A stretch of 64,000 bases of DNA. Source: Fulvia fulva. Taxonomy: Eukaryota > Ascomycota > Dothideomycetes > Mycosphaerellales > Mycosphaerellaceae. Positions 23,683 through 34,518 of this stretch are shown one piece after another. The DNA lies in the NCBI RefSeq assembly GCF_020509005.1, contig NC_063012.1, positions 5,642,001 to 5,706,000 of the forward strand. Direction: 5' to 3'. The notes under the pieces are model-generated. The model worked only from the letters and a program-made list of their open reading frames with translations. It was not told where the DNA came from and did no database searches. The stretch's first letter is position 1, and each line of letters opens with the position of its first letter. The position numbers and the translations under genes were made by a program.

Positions 23683-23985
23683 TTATATAACTACTTATCG
23701 TATCTATAGTCTTAAGTAGCTCTAAGTATTTATTACGGCTACGTAAGCGGCCCGCTTAGACCCGCGCTACCGGCTTACCTAAATAGGTAAAAGACGAGGT
23801 CGTAAAGCTCGTAAGCTTTATACTAGCGGAGCCTTATCTAGACTTACTTCGGATAATAGACTACCCTAAGTACCGCCGTAATAGTATTAAAACGCGTAAA
23901 TTCGCGATATTATATTTCTTTATAGATACGTTCTATAGTAATCTATAAAGCTACGCGGTCTAGTATTAGACCCTTAGGGGATTGA
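23683..23985 (+). pseudogene. Degenerate unrecognised reading frame, part 2
   Basis: When the Fot1 element and one TA are removed, the frame from 21,572 continues here: 'DEVVKLVSFILAEPYLDLLR', then 'IIDYPKYRRNSIKTRKFAIL'. It is broken by a few TAA/TAG codons and ends at the sharp change of composition near 23,985. The family is not recognised. Confidence 0.4.
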
Positions 23986-24637
23986 AGAGTAGTAGGTATG
24001 ATGTGATTGGCCGAGATTCTGTCACGTGTTTTTGCCTGAGGCTCTATTACCTACACCCGCCACTTACTTTCAATCCACAGGGTCTGAATGGAGATAGGGT
24101 GACCCGAAAGGAGAACATTATAGAATGGCATCAGAGTGGTACGGCAGCAGGGTCTATACATCATTCTCCGACATAGCGTCTTGAGCATTCATTCTTCTAT
24201 TCTATCATATTTGAGCTTCAGCTTCAAATTACTTCCACCCTATGTTCCGCATCGAGATATTGCCACACCTCAGAAGCCCAGCCTGAGAGGTGTGCAGAAT
24301 CGAAAGAGGCTGTTTGATCCTGAACTGGCCCCGATGCCTAGTGTCCAATGCAGATGCCAATTGTAATCTACAAGGAAGACATAAGAAATATGCATGGCCG
24401 ATCCTGCGGAGCCTGCTCTGCCAATTCGCTGGCGAGTATTCCAGAATGACCAAACAGAACGCCGCCCAGCAATCCAATGCAAATGGGGTATAAGACTTTG
24501 TATACAGAGTGCCGTCCCAAGCAACAAGGTTGTTGTTGTTGTTACCGTGCAAAAATGTGTTGTCCCGCGCAACACCGGCTCAACATGATGAGATTTAATC
24601 AATAAGGTCTCTTCGCGCGTGTGATTTGCCTGCGTGA
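23986..24637. other. Boundary between RIP-mutated repeats and gene island; phospholipase C 3' flank
   Basis: Within a few dozen bases around 23,985 the sequence changes from TpA-rich, CpA-free DNA to ordinary composition. The rest is the downstream region of the phospholipase gene, with a GTT microsatellite near 24,528-24,542. No gene is supported. Confidence 0.7.
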
Positions 24638-27600
24638 TCAATTGATCGAGTCGCGGTCCATACTCGAGGTTCGACTCAGCGGACCGGCAATGTCGCTCGA
24701 GCTGTCGCCTTTCCTGCGTCCGTTCGTGCTTGGCGTTCGGCTGAAGATTCCGCGGAGGGACCCACGCGTAGAGGACCAGCCATTCCTGTTGACTTCTCCA
24801 CCACGAGAGAAGGCCGAGGCTTGTGTGAACCCGCTGGCGTTGTCTTCCTGCTGGAGAGCAATGGGCGCCTCCTTCCGAATCTTGACGAATAATTTGGCGT
24901 CACGATACTGCTCGCCTTGTGGATTGAAAAGAGGCAAGTGCCGGTACCCTTGCTGCAGACTGTCGAGCTTTGCAGTGAATGTGGCCAGTAGAGCACTGTT
25001 TGAGGCAGATTTCTTGCCCTCGGGCGCGTTCCATACCGTCCACCGAACGAAAATCAGGCTGGGATACTTCGTCTCCACCGCGAGCGTGATAGGCTGGTTG
25101 TACTGTGGATCGAAGCCGTTGCCATCTACGATCCGCGTTCGCTTGCGAAGAGGAGAGCCGATGCCTGAAGACCCATCAGGCGCTGACGCGTCCACGCCTC
25201 CCTCCGCAGTCGCGATGCCACGTGCTTTGTCTTCGGCCGAATACATCTCGAATTCAATGTAGGGATTCATGCCGCCCTCCGTACTCTGGTTTCGTGGTCG
25301 TGGCAGGCGCTGCGCTGAGATGATATCCACGCTGAACTTGACCAGCTTTTTGCCTTTCTTTTCCTTTCCCCCGGCGGCGTTTGAGACGAAACCTGCTATA
25401 GGCTGATGTTTGGCATGTCTCAGCTCCTCCGGCTTCAGTACATAGCCAAGTCGATCTGACCCAGCCGCAAACATGGCCTCGTTGACTTGCTGATGAACGT
25501 CGTACGTTTGCCAGTTGAGCGCGGCCATTTGAACACCACGGCGCCACGACTGCAGAGGATTGAAGTTCGACGAATCGACGCGCTTAGCGCCAGGGTATAC
25601 TCGCATGAGATGACGCAAGTTGTGTGATTCGAGTAGTGCCTTGTTGTCGGTATTCTTGGCGCACAACCGGTCGAACTGGTTTTCGGCAAGCGAGTATATG
25701 TGGTTGTACAGTTTCGCGTCCTGAGCTTCGAAGCCTGTGAATTTGATGCCCTGGGTGTAGACGCCCAGCTTGCCGAGCTCGTGCGTGATCCTGGTAGTCT
25801 TACGAGGCTTTTTTGATTTTTCAGACGAAGGTGGGATCTCGTCGCTGTCGTCGGCAGAACTGCTGGGTGTCGCCATCGGCCCAAATGCCACAGATCCGTG
25901 CGCCGGGAGTAAGGGATAGCTTTCAGAGAAGCTGGTCGCCGCAGAGGCCGAGAGTGATGGGGACGACATCGCACTTTGGTTCTCGACCGAGGAAGTACGG
26001 CTGAAGGCTGTGAGGCTTTGCGCTCTGCTACTCCCGTCTGGACGAGGACCAACTTCAGCATTTTCGGAGCTCATCGGATTCTGCTCAGTGCCTTCAGATG
26101 CTTTGACCTTGATGAGAATCTTGTTCTTGAGCTCTTCAGGGGACGGTAGCACCATTGTGTTGGAGTTGAGCGTCTCAGTAACCATCATGTCTCCAAAATA
26201 CTTCTTCATCAGCCCTACCATAGCGACTTGCTGTACAGAACTGCAGTGTACTTCTAGCGAGACGATGAGCGGATACGGGGAGCTGTTGAAGGCGTATTTG
26301 GCAATGACAGAAACACAATCTTCGAAGGGTATTCTGGTAGTCATCGTGAACCCGTGCGTGACCATGGGCCTTCCATTGTCGCCATTCCAGCAGTCAATCT
26401 CGATACAACGGCAGCCTTTGACGAGCGCCGCGATATACCCTTCTACACTCGAAGCGCCGGCGACTTGCCGCCCAAGCAGATATGTGTTGTGTGAGCTCGA
26501 GATGTAGTACTCATTGAGTGGCCGGTCCAGTGTAGGCTCACTTTTCAGCGGTTTGAGCGGTGTACTGTGAGAGGACGTAAGGAAGCTTTGGAAGCCTTGC
26601 ATGCTCAGAGTCCGGTGTGTCAAGGATGAACCCTTGTCCGATGAGGGAAGTGGCTTTGTCGGACGGGCGTATTTATCGAAAACGCTTTCCCAGTGGCTAC
26701 GTTCTTTGACGGCGTCAACCATCTGTTCACGCTTGAGGAACTCCATGAACGTTTCCAGGTCCATATCAATCTGGGTGCCATACTTCATATTACGATAAAT
26801 ATGCTGAATGTCCTTTCGTTCTCGGAATGATTGGACGAAGTGCTTGTACTGCTCGTAGTCCAACCCGGCGGTCTCGTCGGATGTGACTGACCTGAAGTGT
26901 GTCCTGACAGCAGACTCGGAACAGTTGATCTCCAGCTTGCGGCAGAGCCATCTGGCATCATCGAGAGCGAACCGGCCGTCGCTCGGTACCGTTTTGCGAG
27001 TCATGACCTGGTGCCAAGCCATTGACACGCTCCTGTCGCTCTTTTCTGGATTGGACGACAAAGCGTTCATGATTTCGATGCGTTCTCTTGTGACTGTGTT
27101 CAGTGCGTTTGTCCACAGCCCGAGAAGATAATCGTCAGGCATCAGGACATGCATAGTCTTGATTGCCCTCCCTTTCGAACGTTCCGGCACATCGTACACA
27201 ATGGTGACCCATCTACCTTCGTGTTCTGGCAGCACCTGCACATCATCCCTCGCGTTCCTCGACTCGACACCGATGCGAACCTCGCGGACATCGTCTATGA
27301 AAAAAGATTTGCTTGGGTTTGACGAGTGCCAGCACACCCGTGCTGAATTGGAGTCGAGCCATAACCGAATGCGCTTCTGACGCCGCTTCGTCAACTTCGT
27401 GAGCCAAGTTCCTGCCTCGAGGACGGCCGAATTTGCGGGAGCTATGCCACCTTCGAAAGCATTATCGACGGTGCTGCTCGAAGCAGCGCCAGGTCGACCA
27501 GCCAAGCTGATACCAAGAGCGTTGTGATGATCGCCTAGAGAGGATGGATAGGGAGTATCTTCGATCACGTCCTCAGTGGTACTGTCTAGTTCGAGGTCCG

Positions 27601-28195
27601 AGACTTGTTCTCCCATGTCAGAAGCGCCGTTACTGTCGCTGCGCCGCCTGATCAGGGTGGGTCCTGCACTTGGATCTCTCAGCCGCAGAGAATGCTGCGT
27701 CGATGCCCTGCGGCGAAGTCTATTAGACGCACCCCGAGACAATCTGCGGATAATTCCAGGGCTGCTTCTAAAGCTAGGGCTTCTTCCTAGACTAGGACTC
27801 CGCCCGGTCGTCATTGCCTCTACCATAGCATTGTGCGTACTAGCGCGCGTGTGCGGAGAAGGCGAGCGTTCCAGAAAGGAATGGTCTGCGAATGCCGGAG
27901 CATGAGTTGGGAGGACCTGGGCTGTCATGGTGCTGTCCGGCAGCGAAGTCTGAGAAGTGGAAGGCTTGCCTTTAATAGTATGCGCCCTGTAGAGAGAGCT
28001 GCTTCTACTTGGCAGAGAAGCGCTCACGCCGCTAGTAGCTGCTGGTGTCACCGCGGTGGCCGCATTGGCCGCATTGGCACTTGGCACAGGCAGTGCGCGG
28101 ACTGAAGCAGCTACTGTTTTAGTGGTCGCAGCATTGGATGATGCGGCTTTCGCTGGGAAGGCATCTTGGTCGTGCACGGTAGATGGTAGGTTCAT
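24638..28195 (-). CDS. PLC1: Phosphoinositide-specific phospholipase C (delta type)
   Basis: This 1,185-residue, apparently intronless gene cleaves phosphatidylinositol 4,5-bisphosphate to inositol trisphosphate and diacylglycerol at the plasma membrane. A long Ser/Ala-rich N-terminal tail (1-255) is followed by a PH domain (about 260-375), an EF-hand region (395-500), the catalytic X box (556-700), a Ser-rich linker of about 100 residues, the Y box (801-920) and a C2 domain (950-1105). The catalytic histidines are seen at 569 ('SSSHNTYLLG') and 614 ('VTHGFTMT'), with calcium ligands at N570, E599 and D601. The tail after C2 is again Ser/Arg-rich. The start ATG fits the family's disordered N-terminus. 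Its promoter side faces an unusually long gene-free region. Identification is firm; which of the several fungal paralogues it is cannot be told. Confidence 0.96.
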   Translation of the reverse strand: MNLPSTVHDQDAFPAKAASSNAATTKTVAASVRALPVPSANAANAATAVTPAATSGVSASLPSRSSSLYRAHTIKGKPSTSQTSLPDSTMTAQVLPTHAPAFADHSFLERSPSPHTRASTHNAMVEAMTTGRSPSLGRSPSFRSSPGIIRRLSRGASNRLRRRASTQHSLRLRDPSAGPTLIRRRSDSNGASDMGEQVSDLELDSTTEDVIEDTPYPSSLGDHHNALGISLAGRPGAASSSTVDNAFEGGIAPANSAVLEAGTWLTKLTKRRQKRIRLWLDSNSARVCWHSSNPSKSFFIDDVREVRIGVESRNARDDVQVLPEHEGRWVTIVYDVPERSKGRAIKTMHVLMPDDYLLGLWTNALNTVTRERIEIMNALSSNPEKSDRSVSMAWHQVMTRKTVPSDGRFALDDARWLCRKLEINCSESAVRTHFRSVTSDETAGLDYEQYKHFVQSFRERKDIQHIYRNMKYGTQIDMDLETFMEFLKREQMVDAVKERSHWESVFDKYARPTKPLPSSDKGSSLTHRTLSMQGFQSFLTSSHSTPLKPLKSEPTLDRPLNEYYISSSHNTYLLGRQVAGASSVEGYIAALVKGCRCIEIDCWNGDNGRPMVTHGFTMTTRIPFEDCVSVIAKYAFNSSPYPLIVSLEVHCSSVQQVAMVGLMKKYFGDMMVTETLNSNTMVLPSPEELKNKILIKVKASEGTEQNPMSSENAEVGPRPDGSSRAQSLTAFSRTSSVENQSAMSSPSLSASAATSFSESYPLLPAHGSVAFGPMATPSSSADDSDEIPPSSEKSKKPRKTTRITHELGKLGVYTQGIKFTGFEAQDAKLYNHIYSLAENQFDRLCAKNTDNKALLESHNLRHLMRVYPGAKRVDSSNFNPLQSWRRGVQMAALNWQTYDVHQQVNEAMFAAGSDRLGYVLKPEELRHAKHQPIAGFVSNAAGGKEKKGKKLVKFSVDIISAQRLPRPRNQSTEGGMNPYIEFEMYSAEDKARGIATAEGGVDASAPDGSSGIGSPLRKRTRIVDGNGFDPQYNQPITLAVETKYPSLIFVRWTVWNAPEGKKSASNSALLATFTAKLDSLQQGYRHLPLFNPQGEQYRDAKLFVKIRKEAPIALQQEDNASGFTQASAFSRGGEVNRNGWSSTRGSLRGIFSRTPSTNGRRKGDSSSDIAGPLSRTSSMDRDSIN

Positions 28196-31100
28196 GGTCT
28201 GTCGTGCAGTCGTGGAGTAGAGGAGAGCTAATCGTTTCGACCTCGCCTACGCATATTGCCCGTGCATACAACGGCGCCGCCCAATGCTTAATGGTAGCAC
28301 AGGAACCACAGCCGGTCAAAGCGCCGTGCAGAAAGGTGTGGATAGCCGTATGCGGGTGCGATGTCGAAGGTTGACAGCTGTGGGAGCCAGAGGTGGAGTG
28401 AGCGTGTGCGCAGTCGGACGGCCGGGGGGCGCGCAGACAAGACACGGGCTTGGTATATCGAGATGGATGGAGGTGTAGTGGGTAGCACAGGCGACGCTTC
28501 GTGTCTCTGACAGAGGTGACGGTTTCAGTGGTTCCCGTGCTTCATCAATGCGCCCAGCGCATTCGGGAGGAGCCTGCCTCGAGTGCGAACAGCAGTATCG
28601 CTCTATCTTGGACGTTCGCTGCGCCAGGCAGACGAACGACTCGACACGCAGGACTGCGCCGCGCTGGGATCGTGCAGACGCCGGTCTTATGCAGGGCGCG
28701 GTGGAAATAGTAAGGCTGAGCGTATGCTGTGCGTCGACGTGGGGTGCAGCGTGCAGCGTGCAGCGCGCAGCGCGCAGGTGGGCGCACTCGTTGGACGCCG
28801 AACGGACCGGCAGGCGCGGTGAGCGAGTTGAACAGGCTGAGGTGAAGTGAAGGAACGGGCGTGTGTCGGTCTGGCGAAGGAGTGTCTGGCAGGCAGAGGA
28901 TGAAGGAACGCTGTACGCTGCTGCGGCTGCGGGTGGTGGTAGTGGTGATGATGGTGGTGGTGGTAGTGATTAAGAGTGGGCGGCGGCGACGGGGAGAGGT
29001 GCGGTGCAGTGCAGTGCAGTGCAGTGCAGCACAGTGCGGTGCGAGGCAAAGAAAGTCGTCGAACAGCTCGCAGCCAGGGCCAAGCGAGTCGCGTGCGTGT
29101 GGACAGCCCGACAGCACGCTGTGCCAGCTCCAGTTCTTCGACCCGGGGATTCATGTTTTAGGCGTGAACGCTAATCCCGTCCCTTGCACTTGGAACGCGC
29201 TTTGGATCTTCCGCATGTCGCTGCGCTACACGATCGAGCACCACTGCACGCCGTTGCCCGGGGGTCAGTCATCAGTCGATGATACATGTTCGTCACCAGC
29301 ATCTCGTCTACGACTGCGCAGCGCTGCTGCACCGCGCCCGCACAACGCCAGCGCCCGCACAACGCCAGCGCCCGCTCGCCGGTCGACTCGACAGCCTTGT
29401 GCGGACCGTGACAATGCCCCTAGTGCGGTGACGTAGCGGAAGACTCAAGGTTCCAAGGTTGGGACGGAAGCCGAATCGCTAGGCAGTGCCCGTACCACTA
29501 GTCGAGAGCCATGTACCGAGGGGCTGTGATTGTTACTGTGCCAGCATCATCAATCTTCCGCGCATTTCTCTGTCGCAGACGCTCCCTTGGGCGCCTGCCT
29601 GCATCTGCGAATCATCGCCCGCGCAGCCCGTGAAATGGCTGGCCTGTGTGGGCTCGTTTAGACATATGCTCGCAACAATCATCATCCATCATCATCATCG
29701 CCATCATAGCCCACCATGCGCTGGCAGCTCTCTTGCGGGCTGCCGCGAGTCCGCGACAGTCGCTGTCGGGCAGCCATGCCCATGCCAGCCGTCACGCGCT
29801 CTGTGCTGCAGCTTTCCGACCGACTACGGCTGCAGCGGCCAGCTTCTTCCTCCATTCCTACTAGAGATACGACCTCGCACGTTGTCGCTCGCGCTACCAC
29901 GGGCGTGTCTGGCAGGATCCTCAGGATGGTCAGGATCACTGTTTCGCACGTTCCGCACCCTGAAAGACCAAGCTCCTGACGTTTGTCACAGCCTGTAATC
30001 CGCAATCCGTAATCCGGACACTTTCTTGCAAGAACCACACTGATCGTGCAGGAGAACCGACTAAACAAAATGCTATGGACAGGGGTAGCCAGGCCGGCAT
30101 ATCCGTCTTTGCTATCTTGATTTCGTGCTTGACTGCTGCCCACGTGCTGTCATGCTTCCCGGCCCTGTGAGCATCCACACTGCCTCGATACAACAAACCC
30201 TTCCCTGCTTCAACTTCGCCAGGCACCCTCTCTTCGCAGACAGCGTTGTCGCGACGCTTTTGAGAGAGCCCAAGTGGGCGACCGAAGATCCGTCAGTCAT
30301 CCTTCGCTTGCTTGGCGAGCCAAATTAGCAAGATCATAGTCAAGGAGGATGTCGTACACGGTACAGGGCTGTTCGCCCCACTCAAAAGTCCGCGGACTGG
30401 GAATCATCTAGGTTCGTCTTTCGCCCAATCGCTGCCACCGCCATTCATCTGCTACTGACGATTGCTTGCATCTGGCGTGACGACCGCATGATCGGTCACG
30501 ACCAGTGGCAGCAGGCGGTGAGCACTCCGCAAACCAGTTTCTTGCAGAGACACTGCGAGCTCGGCGACCCTTTGTCACTATTGTATGCACTCAACAACAT
30601 TCAACGCCTTCGACATGTGACTGGGAAGTCCGCACGCAGGCCATTGTTGCGCTGTTCTGCCCCCGTTTCTGGCTATGTCGAAACACCCAGCTCAATAAAG
30701 GACTACAACCCAAGCTTCAAGATCCGGCCGGCAATGCGGGCAAACGAGTGTCAGGCCATGTCTAGTAGCAGGCGCTAAAGCATGCACCCGCCAACACGAT
30801 TCCGCTGCGTTGGCACTGCGGCTGACCTGAAACCGCAGCGAGTTCGCATCCGCAAGGGGCAGTTCTGTGCAGCAAGCCTGCGGGCTAACCATGCCACTGC
30901 GTGCCCTCCGCTTGCACTCATGCACAGAAACTTCGAAGACGTAACACAGATCAGCCGGGATTTCTAAATGGCAGTCACGAGCCAGGCCACACTTCCGATG
31001 TGCTTTTGGTTTCAGTGCGAGACATCGCCGATGAGCCAAATAGATAAGTACGTTTCAAGGAACGGAGACCTATCGAAAGAACATCCTACCACCGGCCAGC

Positions 31101-32218
31101 ACTCATTCGCTTTACGCTCTTCGACAGCGAACAAGTTGCCTTGCTGCGTGCGCCGCTCGAAAGAGCTACCGTTTGCTTACTGTAAGAGCTGTCACCAGGA
31201 CAATGACGCGAAACGAGGCAACCAACATGATGCGAGCTTCAGGTCTGGATCAAAGAGGGGCCATTCGTTTTTGGAGCACTCCTCGCTGCGACGATGATCT
31301 TACTGCCATGTCAGTGCGAGCTAGGTCATTGCTTCACAAGGACACGATGACTTTCGCCAGACCGGCTGATGAGCTCCGCGTGTTAGTTTCTGTACTACAT
31401 GAGGGCTTGCTGCGTACAGCATTGTTCGCTTGATGTGGCCGAATCAGATCTCCCCGGACCTCACGTTGCTTCACAGCAGGCAATATCGACATAAGCCGGT
31501 GAGGCTGCCTAGGTCTCTAATCGTGTGTGTCTACCCCGTAATACCTGACTTGACACAAACGCATACTCGTATAACCATGAAGCAGCTGCTCGTAGGCCAG
31601 GTCGCTGCTCGGAGGGGGTGATAGATAGGCCTGAAGGGCCAGTACGTGGGAAGCGGCAAGAAGTCATGCTATGTGAAGGCCAAAGCAATGCCCGTGGTCC
31701 CTCTGTACGCGGTCCGGCTAGCCGCGATATGACCCTCGACAAGCGTCTGATCGCGTTGCGATCTGATCTACGGGCTCTCGGATAAGATCCGTCTTCTCGC
31801 TGACAAAGACAGCCATGATAACCCATGGTTATGATGATGCTTCGTTCTCAGGCCGCCCTAGGCTTCTTATCATGAAGTCCGCTGATGACGTTCATCGCCT
31901 ATCACAGCCATCTTCACACGTAGCAGTGGAGTCGAGCAATGGAGTCGAGTAGTGGAGCAGGACGTACTCATGGTGCAAGGGAAAAGTGTCCAGCACGTAC
32001 AAGTGGGAGATGATGGTGACTTCGAAGAATGTGTGCATCTCGGTCGAGCCCGCGCGGCTCGCCCCGCGATCAATTCTGTTCATTCAACGACCCATCAAAA
32101 CAGAAGCACTTTCAAAGTTCACGGAACCGTCGCTCAACACTTCTCCTGACGGTGCGGCCAATGTTACATCAGCATCAACATCACCCTCAGGCTGTGTTGG
32201 GCGGTCGTATGAAGTTTC
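28196..32218. other. Four-kilobase gene-free region upstream of phospholipase C
   Basis: I see no supported gene. Overlapping open frames on both strands (for example near 28,545-29,440) are low-complexity by-products of GC-rich sequence. Visible features are a run of GCAGT repeats (about 29,005-29,035), GTG/TGG-rich sequence near 28,930-28,975, a direct duplication in tandem near 29,337-29,373 and a CATCAT-rich stretch near 29,680-29,705. It is not RIP-mutated. It may hold long promoters, untranslated leaders or non-coding RNA. Confidence 0.6.
29337..29373. repeat. Short tandem duplication (unit 18 bp)
   Basis: The unit CCCGCACAACGCCAGCG plus one base is present twice in direct succession and then degrades. 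Confidence 0.75.
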
Positions 32219-34304
32219 ATGGCTGCTCCGCTAGACTCTCCGCTCGAAAAGCAGGCACCGCCAGTCGAGCCTTTGGTTGTCGGGCTCTATAGACGTCTCT
32301 TTCGGGTGAGAGAGGTCTAATGCTCGCTAGTACAAGCATCCTACTGATTTTGCCAGGATTCCGAAGTCGACGAAAGAGACGATGAATTCTGGCAGACGCT
32401 ATTCCTTCTGAAGCCAGATAAAGCAACACTTCGCCAAGTGATCGAAGAGACCGAGGCCGACACACTCCTTCATGCTCAAGTCCGTCTCCTGGTGAAGGTG
32501 AATGATCTGCCGCTAAGTCTTGGCAGCATTTACCACAGCAGCTTCTCTTGCATGCCCTTGCGAAGGTCAAAGGTGGCGAGGCCCCAGCACAGGAACATGC
32601 TCTCGAAGTAGGTCACATGTTCTCGTACATTCGCATGGCACGCCAGCTTATGACCTAGACTCTGACAGTATTCTTCGCGGTTGTGCTCGCGAAGAAGTAT
32701 ACGAACCCAAGCTCGGACGTTATCGAAGTGCTAGCTGGCCTCGATCATGTTGATTCTGTGTTCTCCGACCTCGTCAGCACGCTTGACCAAGCGATCAAGG
32801 ATGGTCAGTCGCCGGAAGTGCGTCAGAAGGCAGTCCGAGCTGCGATTGCCATAGTCACTGGAGGCTACCAAACAGCACTAGTTTCGTATTTCGTGCAGAA
32901 AGACTTCTTCCCAGCATTGATGAAGATGGTGTACCAGCTGGAGAACCCTCTCTGGGCATCGGAGCCCCTGCTGCTGACCGCACTACTGGCCAACTACAAC
33001 AAGTTCGAATCACACAATCAGTATCGGGTCCGATTCTCTGACTTCGTTAACGAGGAGACCATGATACGCGTAGTGCAGAGCGTTGCATGGACGACGACGA
33101 TACTTCGTCAGCGCTACATTGAGGTCCAAGACGACTCTCCAATTGCTTGGAGTCTGGGTGGTACATTATCATACGTCGGTCTGGGTCGGCTTGCCGGTGC
33201 AAAGCCAGCTAAGCCCCCTTTGACGGAAGAGCAGCAGAAGGAGCTGTTTTCTCAGCAGTAAGTCCTTTTGATATGCCTCACTTCGCCGGAGCCACACTGA
33301 CAGAAAGCAGACCAGGAGGGGAGGCTGCCTCATTGCTTACGCTCTACGACTTTGTGTTGGCGAACAAGCTATTCCGCCACCATTTCGTCGCCATCGGCAG
33401 CGATAGGAACGAACGTGCTGAGCACTCACCCTTCAGCAAGTTCCTCTCATTCACATCGTACCTGTGTCAGCACGCATATCGAAACATTCGAGCAAGCCTG
33501 TATTCCCACTTTACTATGCTCATATTGCTGCTACTGGTAGAGGACCCGAACATAGTCAAACTGCTATGCGAGACTTCATCTCCAGTTCGACTTTGTCGGC
33601 AAAGACAACCGCTACTGCCATTGGCCACTGAGAACCGACCATACATCACTACCGTAGTCGACGTATTGATCGATGGCCTCAACCACAATCTGCGCAAGAG
33701 ACTCGACACACACTTCTACCGGCAGGATATTGCCATCTTGTCTTGTATCGTGTCTTACTTATCAAAAACCAGAACAAAGCTTCACTGTCACTGGTCCGAG
33801 GTCTGGCGCTCACTACTGGCATTTGTGCGGTTCCTTACGCAATACGCAGACGATTTGAAGACTCTTTCGGGAATAATCCAGCTAGCCGAAGGCGTGACGA
33901 ATCTTCTGACACTGTCACTAACTAATGGAGAGGCTATCCTTCCTGACGCTACGGCGTACGACGACCTTTTCTACAAGCTGGTGGAGTCAGGCGAAGCACT
34001 CATCAAGTTTCGAGATGTGTATGAGCTTAGCGGACCAGAAACACATAGTGCGGTCAACTCACTAATTGGCGTGTCGAGACATTACCAAGAGCTCATAGAC
34101 TCACAGAAGAGCAAGAGCACTGTCCTAACGCCTCGAGAGGTCAACCAAATCATCAAGCAGGGTTACGAGACACTGTCGATTGAGACGCGGGAAGGTCTGG
34201 ATCAGATGGAGAAGTATCGCGAGGTTGACTACAAAGTCGACTTGAAGAAGATTACGCGGATCGCTGTCAACGATGCAGCAGCATTGGTACATGTATCTTC
34301 ATAG
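32219..34304 (+). CDS. ARMH3/UPF0588-like armadillo-helical membrane protein
   Basis: I assemble five exons: 32219-32305, 32357-32479, 32542-32607, 32659-33257 and 33311-34304, giving 622 residues. All junctions keep the frame: the first three introns are phase 0 and the last splits a glutamine codon. The protein matches my knowledge of the conserved eukaryotic family that includes S. pombe C20F10.02c and human ARMH3 (C10orf76). Recognisable blocks are 'LTVFFAVVLAKKYTNPSSDV', 'LLTLYDFVLANKLFRHHFV', 'LTYLCQHAYRN'-like sequence around 33,450-33,490 and the end 'DLKKITRIAVNDAAALVHVS'. The human protein acts at the Golgi with PI4KB; a role here is inference. Intron 2 has a CAGCAG acceptor, so 32539 is an alternative exon start adding one residue. 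Exons 1-3 are short and less certain than the rest. Confidence 0.85.
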
Positions 34305-34518
34305 CAATGATGTAGCATGGGTACCGAGCGTGTGCGAATCAAGACTTGACGTGTGCCACATGAATATTTGACCGCCCGTCGGCGATTCGTCGCTTATGTC
34401 CGTGAAAAAAAGTCCCGTCGCTTGTACATGGGGGTACCTCCTAGGTTTAACGAACTTCCATACATGTGACTGACCTCTGTCTGCCAAACAGTAGCTGGCT
34501 GCTGATGCGACGTTCGAC

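Noticed and set aside
24621..25262. 213-codon plus-strand open frame over the 3' end of PLC1
   Set aside because: It is antisense to the conserved C2 domain of phospholipase C, with no family resemblance.
28545..29436. Overlapping ~190-codon open frames on both strands upstream of PLC1
   Set aside because: Low-complexity translations (His/Arg/Ala runs) from GC-rich repeats; no recognisable domain and mirrored on both strands.
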